A stretch of DNA of 64,000 bases from positions 35,409,548 through 35,473,547 of the forward strand of contig NC_084789.1 of assembly GCF_028858725.1 (NCBI RefSeq). Direction: 5' to 3'. Source of the stretch: Colius striatus. Its lineage: Eukaryota; Chordata; Aves; Coliiformes; Coliidae. Both the position numbers and the translations under genes were made by a program. Shown here in pieces: positions 1-11,144 of this stretch. Below the pieces are notes generated by a model. The model was not told the DNA's origin, made no database searches, and saw only the letters and a list, made by a program, of their open reading frames with translations. The number at the start of each line of letters is the position of its first letter. Position 1 is the stretch's first letter.

Positions 1-400
1 TCTTCACAGCCCTCGGGGCTGGCAATGGAGCTTTTCAAGTGAAAATGATCCCTGGAGGCCTCTGAGGTCAGCAGATACGCCAGCCAAAAGAAAGAGATGG
101 GCAGTGGAGGAAGGGCAAGTGCACTTGCCCTGGACTGACAGATTGAAGGAAGATGAAGGCCCGGTGTCAGCCTTTCTCCTCAGCAGCCGTGGTTTGCTCC
201 TCTGACCTGGTGCTGGATCCCAGCCCCACAGTCCAACCCTGACTTAGGCAAACGCTTGGGGAGGGATTTGTTTTCAAGGGCTTTAGCACAGGCCACGTGT
301 GGGTGCCGTGTGCGTCGCCGTTTGTGCTCTCAGCTGTTGCTGTCAGGCAAGTGCAGGAGCTGACTGAGGGAAGTTGTCTTCTCCCGTCTCCTCTGTGCAG
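1..400 (+). other. Upstream flank or intron of TEKT3
   Basis: No gene is recognised here. The last 20 bases before 401 are pyrimidine-rich and end in CAG, which reads as a splice acceptor. Most of this stretch is therefore probably an intron following a 5' non-coding exon, or promoter-proximal sequence. No retroviral or satellite sequence is visible. Confidence 0.5.
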
Positions 401-418
401 GACACGTCCCAGAAGAGA

Positions 419-997
419 ATGGACCTGCTTGGCTCTCCCTTAACCGTCACATCTGCTCACCCCAAGTCAACTCCTGCCCGCTTTCTGCCTGCCATCAGCC
501 CCATGGCTTCGAGCTACAAGAACCGTGCTCCTCGCTACGCCGTGCTGCAGAGCTACGGCCTCCCCTGGATGCCCAGAGCCTACTATAAGGCCGTTGCCAC
601 CCACCCCACTCTGGCTCCCTTGTCTGGCACCTGCCAGGGCTTGAGCCCCAGCGAGATGCTGCCTTCTGTGTCAAACAGAACGGCGCTTTTCACCCGCTAC
701 AGCCCCGGCGACTGGTACCGCTCCAACCAGAGCAACTACCACGAGGCGGAGACGTCCCGGCGCAAGGCGGAGCTGCTGACGGCTGATACCTCCCGCCTGG
801 TGCAGGACAAATACCAACAGACCAGAAAGAGCCAGGCAGACAACACAAAGAAGCTGGGGCAGCGAGTCAGCGACATTGAGTTTTGGAAGGCGGAGCTCTG
901 CCATGAGCTGGCAGAGATCATCAAGGAGAGCGATTCCCTGAGAGAGATGAAGGCACGGCTGGAGAGAGCTCTGGCCGAGACAGAGGCCCCTCTCCAG
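419..997 (+). CDS. TEKT3: TEKT3 coding exon 1 (N-terminal 193 codons)
   Basis: The exon starts at 401 after an acceptor CAG and codes from the ATG at 419. It ends at 997 with CAG before GTGAGC, in phase 0. It encodes the proline- and serine-rich tektin-3 head followed by the first part of the coiled-coil rod. No stop interrupts it. The wider open frame running on to 1030 reads into the intron. Confidence 0.85.
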
Positions 998-1120
998 GTG
1001 AGCACCCTGTGCGTGGGCCGCAAGCTGTAGCCCACTGCTGCCGCTGCACCAGGGACACGTGTGCTCTCTCCTGGGGCTTTCATGCTGCCGCTGCATGAAA
1101 CGAGTTCTGCCGCCCATTAG

Positions 1121-1426
<306 letters not shown>

Positions 1427-1458
1427 TGATGGCTTGTGCTTTGCCTCTCTCTGCCCAG

Positions 1459-1529
1459 GAAGTGGATGGCATCAGGGCCTGCCAGGAGAGGATTCGGCTA
1501 TTCCTGGAGAAGGCAAAAGCCCAGCTCAT
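1459..1529 (+). CDS. TEKT3: TEKT3 coding exon 3
   Basis: Acceptor TGCCCAG before 1459 and donor GTAAGG at 1530. The 71 bases encode EVDGIRACQERIRLFLEKA and a few more residues of the rod. The last codon is split 2+1 with the next exon. Confidence 0.8.
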
Positions 1530-1533
1530 GTAA

Positions 1534-1857
<324 letters not shown>

Positions 1858-1872
1858 TGAGTGCGCACCTGA

Positions 1873-2231
<359 letters not shown>

Positions 2232-2317
2232 GTAGCCCAACCCCTCCCTGTGTGTGTGACGCCCTCACCTCCCTGGGACACCGACCACCTTCCACGCAGA
2301 CCTGGCCCGGGAAGAGG
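2232..2317 (+). other. TEKT3 intron 5 remnant
   Basis: Eighty-six bases of unique, GC-rich sequence follow the exon 5 donor, before the first recognisable satellite motif (CAATCCCACTCACTTGGACT) at about 2318. The junction is abrupt. No later TEKT3 exon was recognised downstream. Confidence 0.6.
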
Positions 2318-3355
2318 CCAATCCCACTCACTTGGACTGCTCATGTCCCATTGAAAATATATATGCTGTCGCGTAAGTTAAACCACTGCGTATGGGAGCA
2401 ACAAAAAACCAGGAAGGCAGACCCCGTCCAAAAGTAGTAAGTAGGTCCAGTGTAGTCTATCAGCTAGAACTGTGTTATATTTGCAGCTGCTTTCATGTGG
2501 GACCTATCTGCAATTCCAGTCACTTGAACTTCTCAACGACCATTGAAAAAATACAGACTGTCAGTAGAAGTTATAACAGTGCGTATGGGAGCTCCAAGAA
2601 AGCAGGAAGGCAGACCCCACCTACAGTAGTAAGTAGGTCCCCATGTAGTCTATCAGTATGCGCTGTTTCACATTTGCAGCTTCTTTCCTGTGGGAGCTAT
2701 CTCCAATCCCACTCACCTGTACTGCTCAAATCCCATTGAAGAAATACATGCTTTCCGTTAAGATATAGCACTCCGTATGGGAGCTACAAGAAAGCAGGAA
2801 GGCAGACCCCAACTACATTGTTAAGTAGGTCCTCATGTAGTCTATCAGCCAGCACTGTGTCACATTTGTACCTGCCTTCTTTTGGGAGCTGTCTCCAATC
2901 CCACTCACTTGGACTGCTCAGCTCCAATTGAAAAAATACATGCTTTCTGTTAAGTTATACCATTGCGTATAGCAGCTACTAGAAAGCAGGAACGCAGAGC
3001 ACACCTACAGCAGTAAGTAGGTCCCCATGTAGTCTATTAGCCAGCACTGTGTCATATTTGCAGCTACTTTTCTGTGGGAGTTATCTCTAATAACACTCAC
3101 TTGGCGTGCTCAGCTCCCTTTGAAAAAATGAATACTGCCGTTAGAACTTACGCCACTGCATCTGGGCAGTACAAGAAAGCAGGTATGCAGACCCCACCTA
3201 CAGTGGTACGTTGGTCACGTTGGAGTCTATCAACTTGCACTGTGTCACATTAGCAGCTGCTTTCCGGTGGGAGATGTCTCCAATCCCACTGATTTGGACT
3301 GCTCAGGTCCCATTGAAAAAATACAGGCTGTCAGTAGAAGTTATACCACTGAGTA
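2318..3355 (+). repeat. Satellite family A, + polarity, about 5.5 units
   Basis: Tandem units of about 187-190 bp. Each has, in order, CCAATCCCACTCACTTGGAC, a CCCATTGAAAAAATA block, a GTTATACCACTGCGTATGGG block, GCAGGAAGGCAGACCCCACC, TAGTAAGTAGGTCCCCATGT and TTTGCAGCTGCTTTCCTGTG. I define this reading direction as + polarity. Units differ from one another by roughly 10-20 percent by eye. The array is cut by the ERV1 LTR at 3356. Short open frames in it are not considered genes. Confidence 0.9.
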
Positions 3356-3721
3356 TGTGTGGAGAGTTTTGTGGAGACTTGGCTAGAGGAAAGAGGACAT
3401 GATAGAATACAGCTGGTTAGGCAGTGAGCATTAAGCGATAAGATATTGGACTCCTGCTCAAGGACATGGTGTCCTTGAGCAAGAGAGTTGTAGGATATCA
3501 GGATGAGAAAACAGGAGCTTATTTTAGGTTAAGCAGCCACAAGTATCTGGAGTATCTTGAAACAAGGTCGAGGTTTGCATCTAACTGGGAACCATTGATG
3601 AGCTTAGCTTTTGCAATATGTATGAGCCTGATTATTGTATCTATAAAACAGTTGTATCTTTGCAAATAAAGTTGAGACTTGTTGCACTACAGGGTGGGCT
3701 TGTCTCCCATCGTCTTCAGCA
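3356..3721 (+). repeat. 5' LTR of ERV1
   Basis: Starts TGTGTGGAGAG immediately after satellite sequence, is about 366 bp long (short, as in alpharetroviruses) and ends CA two bases before the primer site. An AATAAA polyadenylation signal is at 3665-3670. The exact start could be 3356 or 3358. No second LTR is available for dating. Confidence 0.8.
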
Positions 3722-3723
3722 AA

Positions 3724-3741
3724 TGGTGACCCCGACGTGAT
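3724..3741 (+). promoter_or_regulatory. Primer binding site, tRNA-Trp type
   Basis: TGGTGACCCCGACGTGAT lies two bases after the LTR end. It matches the primer site used by avian leukosis/sarcoma-type alpharetroviruses (complement of the tRNA-Trp 3' end). All 18 bases agree with the known site. Confidence 0.9.
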
Positions 3742-3915
3742 AGTGGCTTGGCGCCACGGTAGAGCGACGAAGGGGTTCGAGTCCTATGCAACAAGGATGG
3801 CAATAAGCGTGAAAATTGGGAACATGCCATGCCCTGGGTGACCATATAGACGAGCCCGGCCGATATGTGCCGCCAGACCTCGAAGGGCTGCAACAGCGCG
3901 CTGATGATAATAGGT

Positions 3916-4221
3916 ATGGAAAGGCAAGCAGTATATGATTTATTTACTGCATTCCTGCAGAAGCGGCAGATAAAGGGTATAGATCTGCAAAAGGACCTAC
4001 CAGGGTTGTTAGCTTATGGGTATGCTAAGGGAGTGTTTCAGAATCCACATACAGTGCATGAATTGAGTGAATGGCGTAAATTTGGGGATTTTCTGTGGGA
4101 AGATACCCTGGAGGACGATAAGACAGCTAAAAAGTTAGGGAAGCTTTGGAGGATAGTGCACAATGTGTTGCTGCAACATCAGGCAGAAAAGAAGGCTGCT
4201 GAGCACGCATCGGCAGCATAG
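3916..4221 (+). pseudogene. gag: ERV1 gag, matrix-like N-terminal fragment
   Basis: The matrix domain targets Gag to the membrane for assembly. The frame is open from 3865, but the likely start is the ATG at 3916, after about 175 bases of leader. About 101 residues resemble the ERV3 gag N-terminus at 39570-39830: both have a 'DL.GLL.YG..KG.F' segment, an EWR...G..LW segment and a DKTA.KL.K.WR segment. The frame ends at TAG 4219-4221, shorter than a complete matrix-p10 region, so this is a broken gene. Confidence 0.7.
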
Positions 4222-4778
4222 AGTAAGAATAAAAACTATGAGCGTGACTGGTTCCAATCCATCCCGCTGGCTCCTACCGTCTCAAAAGTAAAGCTCCCCC
4301 CCCGCGTGTAGAAAATGGCCCTGGAGGCACGGACAGGATACGAGAACCATGTGAGCCATCAGTCCCTCCTGAGGAACAGGAGTGCCGGCCTAAAGAGTCC
4401 CCGCCTCCTCCCCCCACTTGGAGAGCCTGTCCCTGGGGCAGAGAGTCAACTTGCAGAGGCCATCGCAAGGGAGCGGAGGGAGACTTGGGCTGCACTCACA
4501 AAAGATTGTCTGGGAAAAGGGGATGGCGATGCACTGGAAGCAGCCAGAACTTTGACGTTGCCACTGGAGTCCAACCCATTGTGGGGGGAGGTATGCAAGC
4601 AACAATTTCTGCTCTGGACTTGAAGTTGTTATCCCAGTTGCGGTCCACGGTCAGCCAGTTCGGAGTAAATAGTGAACTAGTGAAACAAATGATTGACAAA
4701 TGTATGGGGAACCCAGTTGCTACTGCCCGCTGACTGTCGAAGCATAGTAAAACTTATTTATACACAACATCAGTTTTG
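4222..4778 (+). pseudogene. gag: ERV1 gag, spacer and capsid N-terminal remnant
   Basis: Proline-rich spacer-like sequence is followed (about 4570-4778) by a degraded capsid start: a poly-Gly/Ala-Thr segment, then LDLKLLSQLRSTVSQFG, which parallels the capsid start of ERV3 at about 40300. Several frames are needed to follow it, so it carries multiple frameshifts and stops. It ends where RT sequence begins at about 4779. Confidence 0.6.
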
Positions 4779-5208
4779 CCCCAAGGCATGCGTAACAGTC
4801 CAACTATCTGTCCGCTGTATGTTGACGCAGCTTGACAACCCCTTCGATGACGATGGCCTAACGTTATCATCTACCATTACATGGATGATATCCTCTTTTC
4901 TCAGCCTGCACCATTTACGGAACAACAGGTGGAGGAGATTCGACAGGCACTGGCTCAATGCCACCTTGTGATAGCTCCAGAAAAGACTCAGCATACAGCT
5001 CCATGGAAATATCTTGGATGGTCTTTATCAGAACAGCTCGTAGTACCACAGAAGCTACAGCTCCAACTACAAATAAAGACCCTGAATGATGCTCAGAAGC
5101 TGTTAGGAGATCTGCAATGGTTAAAACTAATAGTGGGAATACCAAACGAGTTGTTAGAAAAACTACGACCACTTTTGAAAGGAACCAACCCCACGCGTCA
5201 AATACAGG
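4779..5208 (+). pseudogene. pol: ERV1 pol, RT palm-thumb fragment interrupted by ERVL
   Basis: Reverse transcriptase makes proviral DNA from RNA. The fragment starts at the conserved 'LPQG' region (needing frame changes up to about 4880), has the active-site motif as MDD at 4881-4889 and runs open through the thumb (APWKYLGWSL) to 5208. The ERVL 5' LTR interrupts it there. The frame resumes in phase after the second copy of the 5-bp target duplication at 11595-11599. Confidence 0.8.
5204..5208 (+). other. Target-site duplication, left copy (ACAGG)
   Basis: ACAGG directly precedes the ERVL 5' LTR and recurs at 11595-11599 directly after its 3' LTR. Five bases is the usual duplication length for ERVL-type integration. 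Confidence 0.85.
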
Positions 5209-5659
5209 TGTCCTGGTTTGGGCTAGGATAGAGTTAACTTTGATGAGGAAGTAGGAAGGGGCACAGCATGGGCAGCTGACCTGGGCTGGCCAACAGGTAT
5301 TCGATACCATACTGACATCATGCCCAGTACCTAGAGGCAGGGAGCTAGTCGGGGGCGGGGTTTCGGGAGCACAGGCGGGGCTGCCGGTCGGAGGGGGGGG
5401 GGGGTCGCGCCGGGTCCCGAGTGGTGAGCAGCCGCGGCACGCGCCATTCCTTTTGTATATTCCCCTCGTTTACTGTTAAAACGGTTCCTTTTTCCCCCTG
5501 AACCTGTTTCTTCTTATTGTTGTTCTATTAAACCGCTCTTATTTCAACCTACGCAGGTTTTCCCCTTTTTCTCTGGTTCCCCTTCCCACTCCACCGGGAG
5601 GGGAGGAGTGAGCGAGCACCCTCGTGGCTCTTTGTCCCCGGCTGGGCAAAACCACGACA
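5209..5659 (+). repeat. 5' LTR of the ERVL
   Basis: Begins TGTCCTGGTTTGGGCTAGGA, a start seen in many avian ERVL-type LTRs, and ends ACGACA. It has a GC-rich centre with a G-run at about 5393-5404, a TATA-like GTATAT at 5455-5460 and an ATTAAA polyadenylation signal at 5527-5532. The partner is 11145-11594. Confidence 0.9.
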
Positions 5660-5664
5660 TTATT

Positions 5665-5682
5665 TGGCGCTCAACGTGGGGC
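5665..5682 (+). promoter_or_regulatory. ERVL primer binding site, tRNA-Lys1,2-like
   Basis: TGGCGCTCAACGTGGGGC starts five bases after the LTR. It matches the tRNA-Lys1,2 primer site used by foamy viruses and some betaretroviruses at all but one position (T for C at base 7). Confidence 0.75.
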
Positions 5683-5727
5683 ACGCAGGGTTGAAATAAG
5701 ACACAGTAGGCTGAAACAATTGTCACA

Positions 5728-7449
5728 ATGTTGATGTATTTGCTTAACTGCTGTTGGCCCATAATTTGTCATATGCACTATATATTCTCTCTGATAGTGT
5801 TTATGTCCTTTGGAAAAGGGACGAAAGCACTCGTTCTGATATACTGGTTGTTACTGGCTTATGGTATGGTTGTATCACTGGGTATGGAGCTAGGCCAATA
5901 CTTGTACATGACTTGGTTGGCATTTCTGCAACTTGGACATTTATTTTCAGAATGTAGTGACAGTAATGACACTCAGTTCATGGGAAAAATGGAGGGACGT
6001 AATTTTTCCATTTTTTCCATCCTCCCTTACTCATTCAAGTTAACTGCAATAGCTTTTGACAATTCAGAATGCACTTGGGATGTCCCAGCCATTGTGGTTT
6101 TATTGCTCTGTCCTCTAGGTAGGGTGTTTTTCTTGGACAGAGTTGTGAAACGTGTTTTCCAGACTGTTATGAGGTTAGGCAGCTATGGAGGGATTGATAT
6201 ACAGAAGAATATGAACAGGTATTGGAAGAGTTTTTTACTTGTACAGATTAGGCATGCCACCCTAGCAACCACTGTGGCTATTCAAACTGAGGCAACTGAT
6301 GCTGTTGCTGCCCTAACTCCAACAGCAGACACTGATCCTGAATCAGAGGATCAACCTGTGGCAGTGTCAGTTGCTCCTGTACAGAAAAAGAAACACATAA
6401 AAAAATCAGTTCGCCTTGTGAGGGATGAAGATGAACCAGTGTCATCACGGGAACGGGAGGAAGAGTCAGAGCCAGAGCCAGAGATAATCACCCGATCCTT
6501 GTCCCTGAGCGAACTGCGAGAAGTGCGAAAAGATTACAGTCGCCACCCAAGCGAGCACCTTGTTGTCTGGCTTCTCCGATGCTGGGAGAATGGGGCCCAC
6601 AGCTTGGACTTGGAGGGCAGGGAAGCCAGGCAGCTGGGCTCTCTGTCCCGGGATGGCGGCATTGACAAGGCGATTGGAAGGAAGACAGAAGTCCTCAGCC
6701 TCTGGAGAAGACTTCTGTCTGGTTTGAGGGAAAGATACCCCTTCAAAGAAGATATCATATGCCACCCAGGCAAGTGGACCACAATGGACAAAGGTATCCA
6801 CTACCTGAGGGAGTTAGCTGTGCGGGAAATGATTTATAATGAGCAGTTACCAACAGACCCAGATGAGGTCCAGTGCACACAGTCTATGTGGCGAAGATTT
6901 CTGCAAAGTGCACCATCATCTTATGCTAATTCATTGGCAGTCATCTCCTGGAAAGAAGCTGAGGGGAAAACAGTGGGGGAAATGGGTGTTCAACTTCGGC
7001 AATATGAAGAAAGTCTGTCTTCCTCCCTACAGGCTGTTGTCTCGGCTGTAGATAAAATGTCAAAAGAGTTCCACCAATTCAAAGAAGATATGTCCCGCAC
7101 TCCACCTGCCCGAGTCCATACTTCAGCTATTAGTAGATGTCCCTCTGTTCAAGAGAGGGAATATAGAGGGCAGACACCACGAGGTGCTTTGTGGTCTTAC
7201 CTGCGGGACCAGGGAGAGAACATGAACAAGTGGCATGGGCAACCTACTTCGGCCTTAAGGGCACGGGCACGGCAGCTACGGGGAAAAAACGCTACAAGGA
7301 GCAATATCTCTTGGAAAGATGCTGCTCCAGTTTCCAGTGAGCAACTCCCTAGACAGAATAGAAGGGTTGAGCTCTATTCTAGTCCCCTCGAGGGGACTTC
7401 TAGCTCTTTTCTACAAAAGGTATCCAATGACTGCCATGGCCAGTACTAG
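5728..7449 (+). CDS. gag: ERVL gag, open 573-codon frame
   Basis: The structural polyprotein frame opens at ATG 5728 and is uninterrupted to TAG 7447-7449. Residues 1-150 or so contain several hydrophobic stretches (for example about 15-55 and 122-138), unusual for a Gag. Residues about 205-260 are acidic and basic low complexity (EREEESEPEPE). Residues about 270-450 look like a capsid region (WLLRCWENG, LSLWRRLLSGLRERYPF). A coiled-coil-like segment follows (about 425-470) and then an Arg-rich tail without a CCHC zinc knuckle, as expected for ERVL. The next gene lies in the same frame directly after the TAG. The N-terminal 150 residues could be a separate leader-encoded piece. Confidence 0.75.
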   Translation: MLMYLLNCCWPIICHMHYIFSLIVFMSFGKGTKALVLIYWLLLAYGMVVSLGMELGQYLYMTWLAFLQLGHLFSECSDSNDTQFMGKMEGRNFSIFSILPYSFKLTAIAFDNSECTWDVPAIVVLLLCPLGRVFFLDRVVKRVFQTVMRLGSYGGIDIQKNMNRYWKSFLLVQIRHATLATTVAIQTEATDAVAALTPTADTDPESEDQPVAVSVAPVQKKKHIKKSVRLVRDEDEPVSSREREEESEPEPEIITRSLSLSELREVRKDYSRHPSEHLVVWLLRCWENGAHSLDLEGREARQLGSLSRDGGIDKAIGRKTEVLSLWRRLLSGLRERYPFKEDIICHPGKWTTMDKGIHYLRELAVREMIYNEQLPTDPDEVQCTQSMWRRFLQSAPSSYANSLAVISWKEAEGKTVGEMGVQLRQYEESLSSSLQAVVSAVDKMSKEFHQFKEDMSRTPPARVHTSAISRCPSVQEREYRGQTPRGALWSYLRDQGENMNKWHGQPTSALRARARQLRGKNATRSNISWKDAAPVSSEQLPRQNRRVELYSSPLEGTSSSFLQKVSNDCHGQY

Positions 7450-7456
7450 GGAGGCC
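7447..7456 (+). promoter_or_regulatory. Gag-pol stop with a readthrough-like context
   Basis: TAG followed directly by GGAGGCC separates gag from pro-pol. Both frames are in the same phase, with no other stop between 7450 and 8484. The context resembles the gammaretroviral suppression site (TAG then GGAGG). Readthrough is inferred, not shown. Confidence 0.55.
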
Positions 7457-10400
7457 CTGCCTCCAGCCAGGTGGAGGAGAGGGACAACCGAGTTTATTGG
7501 ACAGTGTGGATCCGATGGCCTGGCACATCAAACCCACAAGAGTACAAGGCTTTAGTGGATACTGGAGCACAATGCACTCTGATGCCATCAAGTTGTAAAG
7601 GGACAGAATCTGTTTGCATTTCTGGAGTGACAGGGGGATCTCAACAGCTAACCTTGTTAGAAGCTGAAGTGAGTTTAACTGGAGATGAGTGGCACAAACA
7701 CCCCATTGTAACAGGCCCAGAAGCCCCGTGTATCCTGGGCATAGACTACCTTAAGAGAGGGTATTTTAAGGACCCAAAAGGGTACCGGTGGGCCTTTGGT
7801 GTGGCTGCAGTGGAGACAGAGGAAATTGAACAACTATCCAGCATGCCCGGCCTCTCAGAGGACCCTTCTGTTGTGGGGTTGCTGATGGTTAAAGAACAAC
7901 AGGTGCCAATTGCAACCACAACAGTGCACCGGCGGCAATATCGCACCAGCAGAGATTCAGTGATTCCCATTCATAAGTTGATTCGCCAACTGGAGAGCCA
8001 AGGGGTGATCAGCAAAACTCACTCACCCTTTAACAGTCCCATATGGCCCGTGCGAAAGTCTAGTGGAGAGTGGAGACTGACAGTGGACTATCGTGGCCTG
8101 AATGAAGTCACGCCACTGCTGAGCGCAGCTGTGCCGGACATGCTGGAACTCCAATATGAACTGGAGTCCAAGGCAGCCAAATGGTATGCCACCATTGATA
8201 TTGTCAATGCATTCTTCTCAATTCCTTTGGCAGTAGAGTGCAGGTCCCAGTTCGCTTTCACTTGGAGGGGGGTTCAGTATACCTGGAATCGACTGCCCCA
8301 GGGGTGGAAACACAGCCCCACCATCTGCCTTGGACTGATCCAGGCCACGCTGGAGAACGGTGAGGCCCCAGAACACCTGCAATACATTGATGACATTGTT
8401 GTGTGGGGTGACTCAGCAGAGGAAGTTCTTGAGAAGGGAAAGAAGATAATTCAAATTCTTCTGAAGGCTGGTTTTGCCATTAAATAAAGTAAGGTCAGAG
8501 GGCCTGCACAGGAGATCCAGTTTTTAGGAGTAAAATGGCAGGATGGACGTCGCCATATCCCAATAGATGTGATCAACAAAATTGCAGCCATGTCTCCCCC
8601 AACTAGCAAAAAGGAAACACAAGCTTTCCTAGGTGTTGTGGGTTTTTGGAGGATGCATATTCCAAATTACAGTATGATTGTGCGCCCTCTCTACCACGTA
8701 ACACGGAAGAAGAATGATTTTGAATGGGGTCCTGAGCAGCAACAAAGTTTTGAACAAATTAAACAGGAGATAGTTCATGCAATGGCACTTGGGCCAGTCC
8801 GGACAGGACCAGATGTTAAAAATGTGCTCTACACCGCAGCTGGGGAGAATGGCCCTACTTGGAGTCTTTGGCAGAGAGCACCTGGGGAGGGTCGAGGCCG
8901 ACCCCTTGGATTCTGGAGTCGGGGATACAGAGGATCCGAGGCCCGATACACTCCAACTGAGAAGGAGATACTGACAGCATATGAAGGGGTTCAAGTTGCA
9001 TCAGAAGTGATCGGCAGAGAAACACAACTTCTCCTAGCACCTCGACTGCCAGTGCTGGGCTGGATGTTCAAAGGGAGGGCCTCCTCCACACATCATGCAA
9101 CTGATGCTACATGGAGTAAGTGGATCGCATTGATCACACAACGAGCTCGTGTAGGAAGTTCTAGCCGCCCTGGAATTCTGGAACTGATCACGAACTGGCC
9201 AGAGTGTGAAGACAGTGAAATATCACCAGAAAAGGAGGCAACCCGTGCTGAAGAGGCCCCATCATATGAGGAACTTCCAGAAAATGAGAAGCGGTATGCC
9301 CTGTTCACCGATGGGTCCTGTCGTCTTGTGGGGAAGCATCGGAGGTGGAAGGCAGCTGTGTGGAGCCCCCTACGCAAAGTTTCAGAAGCTGCAGAAGGAG
9401 AGGGTGAATCGAGCCAGTTTGCAGAGGTAAAAGCCATCCAGTTAGCTTTAGACATTGCTGAACAAGAAAACTGGCCAAGGCTTTATCTCTACACTGACTC
9501 GTGGATGGCAGCAAATGCTGTGTGGGGGTGGTTACAGCAATGGAAGCAGAACAACTGGCAACGACGGGGCAAACCCATCTGGGCTGCCTCAATATGGCAA
9601 GACATTGCTGCTCGGCTGGAGAAGCTAGTTGTGAAAGTGCGCCATGTAGATGCCCATATACCTAAGAACAGGGCCACTGAAGAACATCTGCATAACCAGC
9701 AAGTGGACAAGGCTGCAAAGATTGGAGCAGCTCAGATAGATTTAGACTGGCAAGACAAGGGGGAGTTATTTTTAGCTCGGTGGGCTCATGACACCTCAGG
9801 TCATCAAGGCAGAGATGCCACCTATAAATGGGCTCGTGATCGAGGGGTGGATTTAACCTTGGATGCCATTGCACAGGTTGTCCATGAGTGTGAGACGTGT
9901 GCTACAATCAGACAAGCCAAACGGTGGAAGCCCATATGGTATGGAGGACGATGGCAGAAATATAAATACGGAGAGGCCTGGCAGATTGATTGCATCACAC
10001 TGCCACAGACTCGCCAAGGCAAACGCCATGTGCTCACAATGGTGGAGTTGACCACCGGCTGGTTGGAAACGTATCCTGTGTCTCATGCCACCGCCCGGAG
10101 CACCATCCAAGGCCTTGAAAGGAAAGTCCTCTGGCGACATGGCACCCCAGAAAGAATTGAGTCAGACAATGGGACGCACTTCAGGAACAACCTCATAGAT
10201 GCCTGGGCCAAAGAGCATGGCATTGAATGGGTTTATCACATCCCCTATCATGCACCAGCCTCAGGAAAAGTGGAACGACACAATGGACTATTGAAGACCA
10301 CACTGAGAGCAATGGGGGGTGGGACATTCAAACATTGGGACACAAATTTAGAAAAGGCCACCTGGCTAGTCAACTCCAGAGGATCTGTGAACAGAGCTGG

Positions 10401-10554
10401 CCCTGCCCAATCGGAACTTTTACATACTGTAGAAGGGGATAAAGTCCCTGTAGTGCACGTAAAAGATCTGTTAGGGAAAGCAGTATGGGTGAGTCCTACC
10501 TTGGGTAAAGGTAAACCTATTCGTGGGATTGTTTTTGCTCAGGGACCTGGGTAA
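7450..10554 (+). pseudogene. pol: ERVL pro-pol (protease, RT, RNase H, integrase), one nonsense codon
   Basis: One frame in phase with gag runs from 7450 to the TAA at 10552-10554, broken only by TAA 8485-8487. Protease: DTGA at 7558-7569. Reverse transcriptase: FNSPIWPV and LPQG motifs, and the active site YIDD at 8383-8394. The nonsense codon lies in the thumb, between GFAIK and SKVRGP. RNase H: FTDGS, the glutamate in SQFAEVKA, and LYTDS. Integrase: the HHCC zinc site (H..H near 9785-9805, CETC near 9890) and a D,D,E core (WQIDC near 9980, ESDNGTHF near 10160, SGKVERHN near 10265). There is no dUTPase and no env downstream. With its length and all catalytic motifs kept, this is a fairly young copy. 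Confidence 0.9.
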
Positions 10555-11129
10555 ACTTGGTGGGTGATGTGTAAGGAAGGGACAACCCAGTGTGTAACTC
10601 AAGGAAAATTGATTTTGGGTGAGAATAGTCTGTGAATTCCATGAATCAAATTGTATTATGTTAGTTGTTAAATAACATTGTTGTTGTATGTCGTCATTAC
10701 CATAGTTGCTCTATGCCATATTACTGACACTACAGTAAGGACCACTCAGATCACTGAAAGATGGACATGGACAAGCAAGATACAGAATAGCAGAATGTGA
10801 ATTGGTGCCCAGTGAAATCCTCAAGATCAGCGCTTTCAACTTACAGATAAGACACACCTAAAAGACCAACTGCAAAATCCTGATACTGCATGCAGTGAAC
10901 TATCCCCCACACACACACCCCATCTACCCTGCTGTGAAAGATTTATGATGAATAAGATCTGACGTTATGGACTAAACGGCTAAATGGACTTAACGGGAAT
11001 ATTAGGGGGGTGGCCTATAAACTGAGGGAATTATATACTTCTCTGTGTGTGCCCATATTTTTTCAGGGAGAGGAAATGTGGTGCTCAGATGTTGTATATT
11101 GTGAAACTAGGCATGATGTAGATGGTATA
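10555..11129 (+). other. ERVL 3' non-coding segment
   Basis: About 575 bases between the pol stop and the purine tract. There is no open frame resembling env. A CACACACACACCCC run lies at about 10909-10922 and a G-rich run near 11010. It is probably the ordinary non-coding tail of this ERVL lineage. Confidence 0.6.
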
Positions 11130-11144
11130 GAATAAGGGATGGAA
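11130..11144 (+). promoter_or_regulatory. ERVL polypurine tract
   Basis: GAATAAGGGATGGAA directly abuts the 3' LTR start at 11145, the position expected for the plus-strand primer. Confidence 0.6.

Noticed and set aside
5390..5405. G-run in the ERVL LTR as a G-quadruplex regulatory element
   Set aside because: It is a single homopolymer run, shorter in the other LTR; it is likely slippage and not supported as an element.
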